DNA of 64,000 nt from NCBI GenBank assembly GCA_963798855.1, contig CAWCUU010000001.1:1798001-1862000 (forward strand), given 5' to 3'. The notes beneath the pieces are model-generated. The model was given only the letters and a program-made list of their open reading frames with translations. It searched no databases and had not been told where the DNA came from. This document shows, in pieces, positions 53,947 through 62,538 of this stretch. Origin of the DNA: CAWCUU01 sp963798855. Its GTDB lineage: Bacteria; Gemmatimonadota; Gemmatimonadetes; Longimicrobiales; RSA9. Numbering within the stretch: position 1 is the first letter of the stretch; the number at the start of each line of letters is the position of its first letter. Position numbers and translations under genes: made by a program.

Positions 53947-55024
53947 GCGCACGGCTCCCCTGACGGTGCTCGTCGCGATGTCCGGCGGCGTCGATTCCTC
54001 GGTCGCAGCCGCACTCCTCGTCCAGCAGGGGCACCGGGTGATCGGCGCCACGATGAAGACGTTCTGCTACGCGGAGACGCCGTCGCACGGCCGCACGTGC
54101 TGCGGACTCGAGGGCATCCGGGACGCTCGCGCGGTCTGCGACCGGCTCGGAATCCCGCATTACGTCTTCGACATGGAGGAGGCCTTCACCCGCGACGTGA
54201 TCGACGATTTCGTCGCGGAGTACGCCGCCGGACGAACCCCGAATCCGTGCGTCCGCTGCAACTCGAACACGAAGATCCCGGACCTGCTCCGCAGAGGCCG
54301 AGTGCTCGGCGCCGACGCCATCGCGACGGGCCATTACGCGGTCCGCGACGAGCATGGCCCCGCTACCTCCCTTCGCCGCGGCGCGGACGCGGAAAAGGAC
54401 CAGAGCTATTTCCTCTGGGGCCTTCCCGCCGAGGTGGTTCCGCACCTGCACTTCCCGCTCGGTCACCTCCACAAGCCGGAGGTCCGGCAGCGCGCGAGGG
54501 AGCTGGGCCTCCGCACGGCGGACAAGCCGGAGTCCCAGGAGATCTGCTTCGTCCCGACGGGCGACTACGCGGACCTCCTCGCCGCCCGGCTCGGCAGCGA
54601 CCATCCCGGGCTGCGAGAAGGCGCCCTCGTCGATCGCGGCGGATACGAGGTCGGCCGACACGAGGGCTATGCCCGCTACACCGTCGGTCAGCGGCGCGGC
54701 CTCGGCGGAGGACGGGGCCGTCCGCTCTACGTCCTCTCCGTGCGGCCGGAGCTGAACGAGGTCGTGATCGGCGGCGAAGAGGATCTCTACGGTGACGACG
54801 TCGCGCTCGGAGATCTGAACTGGCTGGCTCGACCTCCCGCGGCCTCCGAGCGGATCGAGGTGCAGCTGCGCCATCGCGCTCCACCCGCGGCCGCCACGGT
54901 CATCGCCGTGGATGGAGAACGCGTCGATCTGCGTCTGCACCGACCGCAGCGAGCCATCACGCCCGGCCAGTCCGGGGCGGTCTACCGCGGTGACGTACTG
55001 ATCGGCGGGGGGCGGATAAGGTGA
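53939..55024 (+). CDS. mnmA: tRNA-specific 2-thiouridylase MnmA
   Basis: 361 residues. PP-loop AMSGGVDSSVAAALL near residue 14, target-recognition and catalytic Cys in RTPNPCVRCN, second Cys in SQEICFVPTGDY, C-terminal barrel VGQRRGLGG and AVYRGDVLIGGG. It thiolates U34 of Lys, Glu and Gln tRNAs. It is translationally coupled to the cysteine desulfurase upstream. Confidence 0.95.
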   Translation: MPERTAPLTVLVAMSGGVDSSVAAALLVQQGHRVIGATMKTFCYAETPSHGRTCCGLEGIRDARAVCDRLGIPHYVFDMEEAFTRDVIDDFVAEYAAGRTPNPCVRCNSNTKIPDLLRRGRVLGADAIATGHYAVRDEHGPATSLRRGADAEKDQSYFLWGLPAEVVPHLHFPLGHLHKPEVRQRARELGLRTADKPESQEICFVPTGDYADLLAARLGSDHPGLREGALVDRGGYEVGRHEGYARYTVGQRRGLGGGRGRPLYVLSVRPELNEVVIGGEEDLYGDDVALGDLNWLARPPAASERIEVQLRHRAPPAAATVIAVDGERVDLRLHRPQRAITPGQSGAVYRGDVLIGGGRIR

Positions 55025-55039
55025 AGCGGCGCGCGCGGG

Positions 55040-55245
55040 GCGCGCGCCGGGCGCCGCCTGGCGGCGGGGCGCGGCCCTGCGGGCCGGGCGCGACCTTCGG
55101 TCGGGCGCCGCCTCGCGGCCGGGGCGGCCCTGCGGGCCGGGCGCGACCTTCGGTCGGGCGCCGCCTCGCGGCGGGGCGGCCCTGCGGGCCGGGCGCGGCC
55201 CTGCGGGGCGGGGGCGACCTTCGGTCGGGCGCGCCTGGCGGCGGG
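55040..55245. repeat. Tandem array of 13-nt GC hairpins
   Basis: About 3.5 units of 53-54 bp (unit starts at 55051, 55105 and 55158). Each unit contains three perfect dyads of 5-bp stem and 3-nt loop: GCCGC-CTG/CTC-GCGGC, GGCCC-TGC-GGGCC and CGACC-TTC-GGTCG. It sits between convergent genes (mnmA and the small ORF before dnaJ). The dyads are conserved while spacer bases vary slightly. It may terminate transcription from both sides. Confidence 0.8.
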
Positions 55246-55476
55246 TTAGTCGAGGGGCTCGGCTTTCTGGAAGAGGGCGCGCAGCTCGGCGGGGTCGGCG
55301 TCGGCGACGAGGCGCTCGGCTTCGGCTTCGCCCGGCACCCGCACGGTTCGGGCACGCACGTGGGGATCGGTCAGGCAGTGGAAGGCGATCCTCGCGGGTT
55401 CGGCGTAGCCGTAGTCGCCGCTCGTCGCGTAGGCCTCCCAGGTCAGCAGATCGTCGTCCACGAAGGTCCTCGACAT
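55246..55476 (-). CDS. Small hypothetical protein next to dnaJ
   Basis: 76 residues: MSRTFVDDDLLTWEAYATSG, then RIAFHCLTDPHVRARTVRVP, then AELRALFQKAEPLD. A soluble domain of unknown function. It starts 7 bp after the dnaJ stop on the same strand, so it is the last gene of the grpE-dnaJ unit. Confidence 0.7.
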   Translation of the reverse strand: MSRTFVDDDLLTWEAYATSGDYGYAEPARIAFHCLTDPHVRARTVRVPGEAEAERLVADADPAELRALFQKAEPLD

Positions 55477-55483
55477 GGGCTCC

Positions 55484-56611
55484 TCAGTACTTGAGCTCGG
55501 CGGCGGACGCGAACTCGCGCATCAGCCGCTCCTCGTCCTCGTTCAGCTCCTTGGGCACGATGATCCGCACCTGGACATACTGGTCGCCGCGCCGTCCGGC
55601 CTTCTCGACTCCCTGCGACGGGATGCGGAACTTGGTGCCGGACTGGGTTCCCGGCGGAATCCTGAGGGCCACCTTCTTCCCGTCGACGGTACGCACACGG
55701 ATCTTGGAGCCGAGCGTCGCCTGGGCCAGGTTGATCGGGATCGTGGAGTAGAGATCCAGCCCGGCGCGTCGGAAGAACGGGTCGGGCTGCACGCGGAAGG
55801 TGATGATCAGGTCACCGGCAGGACCTCCGCCGACGCCGCGCTCGCCCTGCCCCGACAGTCGCAGCTTGGAGCCCGTATCGACGCCGGCGGGGACCTTCAG
55901 CACGATCTGGCGGTGGTCCCGTACCTGACCGCGACCGCCGCACGATGGACACGGCTGGGTCGGGATCACGCCCCGTCCGTAGCACGCGGGACACGGCCGC
56001 TGCACGGCGAAGCCGCCCTTTCCGAACGAAATCGTCCCGGTGCCGTTGCACTCCGGACACGTCCTGGGTGTCGAGCCTGGGGCGCTGCCGGTTCCGCCGC
56101 AGGTGGCGCACACCTCGGTGATCGGCACGCTCACGTTGATCTTGCCGCCGCGCGCCGCCACGCGGAACGGGATCTCGACCGAATATTCGATATTCTGGCC
56201 CCGCTCCGCACCCGGTGCACCGCGCTTGCCTCGGCGGCCGCGGTCGAAGATCGAGCTGAACAGATCGCCGAGGCCGCCAATGTCGCCCAGATCATCGAAG
56301 GAGAAGTGGAAGTTCTCCGCGCCGCCGGCCGACTCGGGCCCCGGACGCGGGGCGCCGCTCGGCCGGAAGCCGCCCGCGCCGAATGCGCCGAGCTTCCGCA
56401 TCCGGTCGTACTGCTTGCGCTTCTCCGGATCGGAGAGCACGGCGTAGGCCTCACCGACCTCCTTGAAGCGGTCCGTCGCCTGCGGATCGTCGGGGTTCGC
56501 GTCCGGGTGGTACTGCTTGGCCAGCTTCCGGTAGGCCTTCTTGATCTCGTCCGGCTTCGCGGATTCGCCGACACCGAGAACCTGATAGTAGTCCTTCGTC
56601 GCCGTCGCCAT
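55484..56611 (-). CDS. dnaJ: DnaJ co-chaperone
   Basis: 375 residues. J domain (DYYQVLGVGESAKPDEIKKA, with HPD in AKQYHPDANP), a G/F-rich linker, four CxxCxGxG zinc motifs (CATCGGTG, CPECNGTG, CPACYGRG, CPSCGGRG) and the C-terminal substrate domain ending FASAAELKY. It stimulates DnaK ATP hydrolysis. dnaK is not in this window. Confidence 0.96.
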   Translation of the reverse strand: MATATKDYYQVLGVGESAKPDEIKKAYRKLAKQYHPDANPDDPQATDRFKEVGEAYAVLSDPEKRKQYDRMRKLGAFGAGGFRPSGAPRPGPESAGGAENFHFSFDDLGDIGGLGDLFSSIFDRGRRGKRGAPGAERGQNIEYSVEIPFRVAARGGKINVSVPITEVCATCGGTGSAPGSTPRTCPECNGTGTISFGKGGFAVQRPCPACYGRGVIPTQPCPSCGGRGQVRDHRQIVLKVPAGVDTGSKLRLSGQGERGVGGGPAGDLIITFRVQPDPFFRRAGLDLYSTIPINLAQATLGSKIRVRTVDGKKVALRIPPGTQSGTKFRIPSQGVEKAGRRGDQYVQVRIIVPKELNEDEERLMREFASAAELKY

Positions 56612-56622
56612 GCTCCGCTCGG

Positions 56623-57234
56623 CTACTCGTACTTCTTCACCCGCACCCGGGCGGGCCGGATCAGCAGATCGTTGTAGCGGTATCCCTTCTGGAACACGTC
56701 AGCCACCACCTCGTCCTCCTCCGGGTGCTCCGCCGGGACCGTCATCAGCGCCTCCATCGTCACCGGATCGAACAGCTCACCCTCTGGCTCGACGGCCCGC
56801 AGCCCGGCAGCCTCGAGCGTCTGGCGCAGCTTCTTGTCCACCATTTGGGCGCCCTGCAGCAGGGCATCGACGGAGGTGGAGTCGGCGTCCACATCGACCA
56901 GGCGATGCAGGTCGTCCAGCGCGTCCAGCAGCCGCCCCACCAGCTCCGCCTGCGCCCGGATCCGTCCCTCCGCCCGCTCGCGTTCGACACGCTTGCGGTA
57001 GTTGTCGAACTCCGCCATCAGCCGCAGGTGCCGATCGTTCACATCCGAGATCTCGCGCTGGAGCCCTTCCAGCTCCACGTTCTCGGAGCCATCGCCCGCT
57101 CCGGCCGCCCCTGCGTCCGGGCGCAGCCCGGGGCCGCCGTCCCCCGGGATGACTTCCGCGTCCTCCGGATCCGACGGCCCGTCCGGCCCCGCTCCGCGGA
57201 CGTCCTCCGTACCTACGCGTCGCTCATCCGCCAT
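56623..57234 (-). CDS. grpE: GrpE nucleotide-exchange factor
   Basis: 203 residues. An acidic disordered start, then the long coiled coil (EISDVNDRHLRLMAEFDNYR, KRVERERAEG) and the C-terminal beta domain (FDPVTMEALMTVPAEHPEED, VFQKGYRYNDLLIRPARV). It is 11 bp upstream of dnaJ. I saw no CIRCE operator in the 250 bp before it and no hrcA. Confidence 0.95.
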   Translation of the reverse strand: MADERRVGTEDVRGAGPDGPSDPEDAEVIPGDGGPGLRPDAGAAGAGDGSENVELEGLQREISDVNDRHLRLMAEFDNYRKRVERERAEGRIRAQAELVGRLLDALDDLHRLVDVDADSTSVDALLQGAQMVDKKLRQTLEAAGLRAVEPEGELFDPVTMEALMTVPAEHPEEDEVVADVFQKGYRYNDLLIRPARVRVKKYE

Positions 57235-57486
57235 GATTCATGTCTTCTTCGTCGTTGGGAATTGCCGGCCGTGACACCCGACGGCGGCACGCCTCATTGG
57301 TGCAAGCGCGGGACCAGCCGCCCCTGCCGGAACGGCAGGTGCCGCCGCTCGGCACGACGTAGGATACGCGCATGCGACCGACGGGAGAAGGGGTGCGGTT
57401 TGGACGGGGAGACGGCGCGACGCGGATACGCGTTCATCGCCGGTCGAAATCGCGACCGGCCCCGCGTCCGCGTCGCGGCCGTCCGG

Positions 57487-58173
57487 TTAGCGCTGGCGCA
57501 GCAGCACCACGTCCGCGCGACCGTCGGCGTCGAGGTCCGTGAGCTCTGCGACCGGAACGCCGCCGGACTGGAGCTGCAGCACGGTCGCCCGGCTGCCCTC
57601 GGGCTGGAAGAGCCGCCCGTAGAGGTCCCCGCTCGTTCCGCTACCGCCGAGGAGTCTGCCGAGCACGGTGCTGCCGAGCACGTCGATCAGGCCGCCGCGA
57701 CTCAGCGTGCCGTACCCGCTGCGCGGACGGCGGAGGATCACGTCGCCGATCGAGGCACGCGTCCAGACGGGCCCGCTGGCGTAGTAGCCACCGAAGCCCT
57801 TCTCCCGGCACCAGGCCATGCCGTACACGGGATGACCCTGCCCGTTGCGACAGAACTTGGGCCCCTTGCCGCTTCCCTCTCGCTGCCGACCCGACCGGGG
57901 GATCTCCGAGCCGCGACGATCGTAGGTTCCATCACGCTGATCGCGCGTGGTTCGCGGATCCTGACCCCGTCGCGCGCGAGACCAGGCGTCGTCGTTCTCG
58001 CTGCGCTCCCGGGGAACCGTCCGCAGGCCGGAGGCCGTGCGGACCTGCGAGCCTCCTTCGACCCGCGGCAGGGCCCAGCTCCACCATGGCGAAGTCTGCT
58101 GCGCGGCTCCGGCGGCGGGCGCGAGGGCGATCGCGGCCGCCGCCACGAGGGCGCCGATCATGGGAACCTTCAT
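57487..58173 (-). CDS. Exported protein of unknown function
   Basis: 228 residues from ATG at 58173 (AGGAGG upstream; an ATG seven codons earlier is less likely). Signal peptide MKVPMIGALVAAAAIALAPA ending AGAAQQ. An Arg/Ser-rich middle, CRNGQGHPVYGMAWCREKGF with two Cys that could bond, and the end ELTDLDADGRADVVLLRQR, which looks like a single FG-GAP/VCBS calcium motif. No family was recognised. Confidence 0.65.
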   Translation of the reverse strand: MKVPMIGALVAAAAIALAPAAGAAQQTSPWWSWALPRVEGGSQVRTASGLRTVPRERSENDDAWSRARRGQDPRTTRDQRDGTYDRRGSEIPRSGRQREGSGKGPKFCRNGQGHPVYGMAWCREKGFGGYYASGPVWTRASIGDVILRRPRSGYGTLSRGGLIDVLGSTVLGRLLGGSGTSGDLYGRLFQPEGSRATVLQLQSGGVPVAELTDLDADGRADVVLLRQR

Positions 58174-58299
58174 GATGCCTCCTGTAATGCACAAGTCACT
58201 GTATTCACTACAGTTGAGACGTCCGTACGTTCCGTTTCGTCACGTCCGAACGGGGCTTCGGGGGGGTCTGATCGAGCCGGGTCTGCGAAGGTGCGACCG

Positions 58300-59166
58300 C
58301 TAGCGAACGTCGCCGCCCATGTCGCCTGTGAGCTGACGGGTCAGCCAGGCGCGCACGTCCTGGAAGACGATTTCCCGCTCGGTCTCCAGGAAGAGCTCGT
58401 GATAGAGGTCGGGATAGAGGCGGACGGTCACGTCGCTGGCACGCAGTGAGCGCCCGAAGGCGAGAGCGCGCCGGGTGTCCACGAGCCGATCCTGACCCGC
58501 GAGCAGCAGGAGGAGCGGGACCGTGACCCGATCGGCTTGCTCGAGGGCAAGGCGCATCGCCTCGGCGGTCTCGGCGAAGAGGCGCGGCGTGATCCGACCG
58601 TGGACCAGCGGATCGTGGCGATAGCGGTCGACTACGGTGCGGTCGTGGCTCAGGTAGTCCGTTGGGATTCCCGCCGGGATCGGCAGCGCGGGCAATACGC
58701 GCTCGAGAGTGCGCGCGGCGGCGATCTTCCAGCGAGGGACGTCGACCATTGTACCGAGCCAGGGAGCGGAAAGGACCGCTCCCCTGAACGGCGGATCGTA
58801 TTGCTGCAGGTAGCGCAGGACGATCAGCCCGCCCATGGAGTGCCCGACCAGGAAGGTCTGCTTGGCGGGGGACGTCGACCCGAGCACCTCCCGGCGGAAC
58901 CGCTCGATGTCCTGCAGATAGACGTCGAAGCGGCGGATGTGTCCCCGGCGGCCTTCCGAGTAGCCGTGGCCGCGCAGGTCCAGAATGAACGTGGAGCAGC
59001 CGAACTCGGCCATCCGATCGCCGAATCCCTCGTAGCGCCCGCCGTGATCGGAGAGACCATGGATGAAAATGAGCGTGGCGCGGGCGCGGGTGACCTCCCA
59101 GCTCCGGTACTGCAGCCGGATGCGGCCGACGCCTTCCACGTACCCGTGGTTGCGCGCTACGCTCAC
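58300..59166 (-). CDS. Alpha/beta hydrolase, monoacylglycerol lipase-like
   Basis: 288 residues from GTG at 59166, overlapping the cinA stop (GTGA). Serine hydrolase order: LIFIHGLSDHGGRYE, LDLRGHGYSEGRRGH, nucleophile elbow VGHSMGGL, Asp in AGQDRLVDTR, His in YHELFLE. It resembles lysophospholipase/monoacylglycerol lipase of the Hydrolase_4 family. No signal peptide. Confidence 0.85.
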   Translation of the reverse strand: MSVARNHGYVEGVGRIRLQYRSWEVTRARATLIFIHGLSDHGGRYEGFGDRMAEFGCSTFILDLRGHGYSEGRRGHIRRFDVYLQDIERFRREVLGSTSPAKQTFLVGHSMGGLIVLRYLQQYDPPFRGAVLSAPWLGTMVDVPRWKIAAARTLERVLPALPIPAGIPTDYLSHDRTVVDRYRHDPLVHGRITPRLFAETAEAMRLALEQADRVTVPLLLLLAGQDRLVDTRRALAFGRSLRASDVTVRLYPDLYHELFLETEREIVFQDVRAWLTRQLTGDMGGDVR

Positions 59167-60452
59167 GCGTCCTCCACGTCCGCAGGTCCGATCAGCCGCA
59201 GCAGTAGCTGCAGGGCGCCCTGCACGGAGCGGGCGCGGATGCCGCTCCGCTCGCCAGCGAGGCGCAGAAGCCGGCTCAGACGGGCATCGGCGGAAACCGC
59301 GCCGACCCAGACCGTTCCGACCGGCTTCTCGGCCGTGCCGCCGTCCGGCCCCGCGATTCCGGTGATCGCCACCGCGAGATCGGCATCGAGGGAAGCGCGC
59401 GCACCGATCGCCATCTCGAGCGCCGTCTCCTCGCTGACCGCGCCGTGCTCCCGCAGGGTCCGCGGGTTCACGTCGAGCAATCGGACTTTCGCCTCGTCCG
59501 CGTAGGCGATCGCGCCGCCGAGCAGAAACGCCGAGGCACCGGGCGCGTCGGTCAGCCGCGCCGCCAGCATGCCGGCCGTGCAGCTCTCGGCCACGGCGAG
59601 TCGCAGCCGCCGCGCCACCAGCCGCTCGTGGACCACCTCTGCCAGATCGCGGCCCCGATCCGAGTATACGGCGTGGCCGAGCGCCGCCGCGAGCCGCCCG
59701 GCGGCCCGTGCGAGCGCTCGTTCCGCCGCTTGCCGGTCCAGGCTTCCCCAGCTCGTCACGCGCAGATCGACCCCGCTCTCCGAGGGCAGGAAGGCCACCG
59801 TGAGCGGAGCGAGCTCGGCGACGATGCCTTCCACCCGCTCGGCCACGCCAGACTCCGTCAACCCGAACGTGCGCACGGACCGGTGGAGCACCGGCCCGGA
59901 CAGAGACATGCGGGCCGCGAGCAACGGCATCACCTGCTCGTCCACGAGACCGCGCAGCTCGGCGGGAACGCCGGGCAGCAGGATGACGAAGCGGCCGTCC
60001 TCGTCATCGAGCACCAGTCCGGGCGCCGTACCGCGTGGATTCGGCAGCACGAGCCCGCCTTCCGGTACGTCCGCCTGCCCGCGGCTCGACTCCGGCATCG
60101 AGAGGCCACGCCGCTCGAAGCGCGAGCGCACGGTGGCGAGGATCGCGGGATCCGACACGAGTCGCCGTCCGAACAGCCCGGCGACCACCGGCTTCGTCCT
60201 GTCGTCGCTCGTCGGACCGAGACCGCCGCTGCACACGACGACGCCGGTCCGGTCGAGAGCCTCGCCGACGGCCTCGCGGATCGCCGCATCGTCGTCTCCG
60301 ACCGTGACACGGCGGACCACGCGTAAGCCCAGCTCCGCGAGCCGGCGGCCGAGCCAGGCACCGTTCGTATCGACCGTTTCGCCGAGCAGCAGCTCGTTCC
60401 CGATCGTGACCAGCTCGAGAACCGGCGGCCGACGCGAGGCAGACGCGCTCAC
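59163..60452 (-). CDS. cinA: CinA: competence/damage-inducible protein, NMN deamidase domain
   Basis: 429 residues from GTG at 60452, which overlaps the pgsA stop. N-terminal MoaB/MogA-like domain (ELVTIGNELLLGETVDTNGA, CSGGLGPTSDDRTK) and C-terminal amidohydrolase (LAVAESCTAGMLAARLTDAP, GAIAYADEAK, AVAITGIAGPDGGTAEKPVG). It recycles pyridine nucleotides and is often found near recA; here it follows pgsA as in many bacteria. Confidence 0.95.
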   Translation of the reverse strand: MSASASRRPPVLELVTIGNELLLGETVDTNGAWLGRRLAELGLRVVRRVTVGDDDAAIREAVGEALDRTGVVVCSGGLGPTSDDRTKPVVAGLFGRRLVSDPAILATVRSRFERRGLSMPESSRGQADVPEGGLVLPNPRGTAPGLVLDDEDGRFVILLPGVPAELRGLVDEQVMPLLAARMSLSGPVLHRSVRTFGLTESGVAERVEGIVAELAPLTVAFLPSESGVDLRVTSWGSLDRQAAERALARAAGRLAAALGHAVYSDRGRDLAEVVHERLVARRLRLAVAESCTAGMLAARLTDAPGASAFLLGGAIAYADEAKVRLLDVNPRTLREHGAVSEETALEMAIGARASLDADLAVAITGIAGPDGGTAEKPVGTVWVGAVSADARLSRLLRLAGERSGIRARSVQGALQLLLRLIGPADVEDA

Positions 60453-61099
60453 GATCTCGCCTCGTCTCGCAGCCTGCCCCAGCTCCTGAGGTAGACGTAG
60501 AGCGAGTAGATCGTCAGCGCGACGGCGAGCACGAGCGTCGAGTTCAGCACCGCGGCGTGAAACGTCTGCCAGCTCTCCCACAGGGCTCCGTGCCAACCAT
60601 AGTCGTGCGCCGCGGTCTGCAGCGCGTACCACACGAGCACGGATCCGACGAAGATGTTCTGGAATACTGCCTTCTTCTTGCCGGCGGAGCCCGCGGCCAG
60701 GATCAGCCCGCGACGGGCGGCAACGGAGCGGAGCACCGTCACGAGCGCCTCGCGGCCGAAGACCAGCAGCAGGATCCAGAGCGGCAGCGCCCCGATCCAC
60801 GGCAGGCTGCCCACCGGGCCGGTCCCGTGGGAGAGCAGGTAGAATGGAAGAAAGGTCGCGACCAGCAGGAGCTTGTCGGCCAGCGGGTCGAACAGCTTGC
60901 CGAAGTCGGAGATCCAGCCGTGCTTGCGGGCGAGGTATCCGTCCCAGAGGTCCGACAGTGCGGCGGCGAGGAAGAGGACGAACGCCAGGATGCGCGCCGT
61001 AAAGGTCGGAACGAAGACGAGTATGAAGACCACGGGGGCGAGCACGACGCGCCCCACGGTGATCAGATTGGGCAGCGCGCTCGCCCGGAGGAGCGACAT
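60449..61099 (-). CDS. pgsA: CDP-diacylglycerol-glycerol-3-phosphate phosphatidyltransferase
   Basis: 216 residues, about five membrane spans. The CDP-alcohol phosphotransferase motif D50-x2-DG-x2-AR-x8-G-x3-D-x3-D75 is complete (SDLWDGYLARKHGWISDFGK, then DPLADK). It makes phosphatidylglycerophosphate. It starts 7 bp after the GTPase gene. Confidence 0.93.
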   Translation of the reverse strand: MSLLRASALPNLITVGRVVLAPVVFILVFVPTFTARILAFVLFLAAALSDLWDGYLARKHGWISDFGKLFDPLADKLLLVATFLPFYLLSHGTGPVGSLPWIGALPLWILLLVFGREALVTVLRSVAARRGLILAAGSAGKKKAVFQNIFVGSVLVWYALQTAAHDYGWHGALWESWQTFHAAVLNSTLVLAVALTIYSLYVYLRSWGRLRDEARS

Positions 61100-61106
61100 G
61101 GGAGCC

Positions 61107-61685
61107 TCAGCTCAGAGACTTCAACACGAGCTTGCCGGCCGCGCGGAGCGTATCGAACACCCCCGAACCGCTCACGGCGACCGCCTCGAATTCGGGCCAC
61201 CCCAGGGGATTGAGCTGCGCTCTCAGCTCGTCGGACGAAACGGCGCTCGGAAGGTCCCTCTTGTTGTACTGCAGCACCAGCGGGAGCTGCAGCGGATCGT
61301 ACCCGTAGTCGGCGAGGTTCTCGAAGAGATTCTGGATCGAGGCCAGATTCGCGTCCATGCGCTCGACCTGCGAGTCCGCGACGAACACGATGCCGTCGAC
61401 GCCCTTCAGGATCAGACGCCGGCTCGCGTTGTAGTAGACCTGGCCGGGAACCGTGTACAGGTGGAAGCGTGTCTTGAAGCCGCGGATCGCGCCCAGGTCG
61501 ACGGGCAGGAAATCGAAGAAGAGCGTGCGCTCCGTCTCCGTCGCGAGCGAGATCAGCTTGCCGCGAGTCTCCGGCTTGACCCTCTCGTAGACGTACTCGA
61601 GGTTCGTCGTCTTGCCGCCGAGCCCCGGTCCGTAATACACGAGCTTGCAGTTGATCTCGCGGCTCGCGTAGTTGATCATCGACAT
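61107..61685 (-). CDS. mglA: MglA-like Ras-family GTPase
   Basis: 192 residues. P loop GPGLGGKTTNLEYVY at residues 19-33, switch region LFFDFLPVDLGAIRGFKTRF, G3-like YTVPGQVYYN (no classic DxxG), and NKRD in the base-recognition loop. In Myxococcus MglA sets cell polarity with its partner MglB; a roadblock protein lies 20 bp upstream in this operon, so the same pairing is likely. Confidence 0.92.
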   Translation of the reverse strand: MSMINYASREINCKLVYYGPGLGGKTTNLEYVYERVKPETRGKLISLATETERTLFFDFLPVDLGAIRGFKTRFHLYTVPGQVYYNASRRLILKGVDGIVFVADSQVERMDANLASIQNLFENLADYGYDPLQLPLVLQYNKRDLPSAVSSDELRAQLNPLGWPEFEAVAVSGSGVFDTLRAAGKLVLKSLS

Positions 61686-61705
61686 CGTCCGCCTCGCCTC
61701 CGCTC

Positions 61706-62200
61706 TCAGCCGCCGAACAGCCGGTCGATCTCGTTCTCCGCCTCGCTCAGCCAGTCCTCTTCCAGCCCGGGCCGCTCGCTGCTCGGGCGTGCCGCCGCCT
61801 CTTGCATCATCTCGAGCAGGTGGGGCACCGTCTGACGGCTGCGCAGACGCAGCAGTCCCAGCGTCGAATGGAAATCGAAGAGAACGGCCAGGATCGCCGT
61901 GCCGCCGACGCCGTGCAGGAACATCCCCTCCCGGTCGCCCTGATGCCAGAGCGAGGTGAACTCCTTCTCGCCCAGCAGCTGAGCGAGCTGGTCGCTCGCC
62001 GCGAAATCCGCGGCCGCGAGCGACGCGAACGCGGTGTCATCCACCCCACTGCCATCCCCCACGGCCGCCAGAAGCTGACCGCCACGGTCCACGAGTGTCA
62101 CGTAGCGAGCGCGACTCTGCGCACGATAGGTCTCGAGTAGTCGGTGCAGCCGATCTTGATCCTGGGCGGTGAAAGACCAGAAGCCTTCGCCGCTCTTCAT
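61706..62200 (-). CDS. Roadblock/MglB-like GTPase regulator
   Basis: 164 residues from ATG at 62200 (overlaps the previous stop as ATGA). Roadblock/LC7 fold: ARYVTLVDRGGQLLAAVGDG, DFAASDQLAQLLGEKEF, GMFLHGVGGTAILAVLFDFH, followed by an acidic tail. Roadblock dimers act as GTPase-activating proteins for MglA-type GTPases. Confidence 0.88.
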   Translation of the reverse strand: MKSGEGFWSFTAQDQDRLHRLLETYRAQSRARYVTLVDRGGQLLAAVGDGSGVDDTAFASLAAADFAASDQLAQLLGEKEFTSLWHQGDREGMFLHGVGGTAILAVLFDFHSTLGLLRLRSRQTVPHLLEMMQEAAARPSSERPGLEEDWLSEAENEIDRLFGG

Positions 62201-62532
62201 CCGGCGACCTCTTCGGCGGTCAGCTCCGGCTCGGCCAGCATGGAGCGCTCCATGCGCCTCAGGATTTGGACGGCCCGTCTGCGGATCAGGGGACGGGACT
62301 CCCACGCGATGAAGTCGCGCAGCAGCTGAACGACCTCGATCGTGGCATCGTGACCCGCGAGGTAGGTGAGCGCGGCCAGTCGGCGCAACGGCTGGGCGCT
62401 GAACAGATCGCGTCGACTCCGCGAGATCTGGTCGCGCACCACCAGCGCGCCGAGCGCGACCACGGCTCCGACGACGAGCACCACGAGCCCGGCGGTCTTC
62501 AACGCCTGGCGTGCCTTCATTCGTCCCTTCAC
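62197..62532 (-). CDS. Small membrane-anchored helical-repeat protein
   Basis: 111 residues. One transmembrane helix (AGLVVLVVGAVVALGALVV) then HEAT-like helices (LRRLAALTYLAGHDATIEVV, LIRRRAVQILRRMERSML). It sits between recR and the roadblock gene, overlapping the latter by 4 bp, and may anchor the polarity pair at the membrane. Confidence 0.6.
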   Translation of the reverse strand: MKGRMKARQALKTAGLVVLVVGAVVALGALVVRDQISRSRRDLFSAQPLRRLAALTYLAGHDATIEVVQLLRDFIAWESRPLIRRRAVQILRRMERSMLAEPELTAEEVAG

Positions 62533-62538
62533 TCCCCT

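Noticed and set aside
55040..55245. CRISPR array
   Set aside because: Units are contiguous without unique spacers, the dyads differ within each unit, and no cas gene is nearby.
57235..57486. CIRCE or another heat-shock operator upstream of grpE
   Set aside because: No TTAGCACTC-N9-GAGTGCTAA-like repeat is present. The GC-rich dyad around ccgccccTGCCGGAACGGCA is not a known operator.
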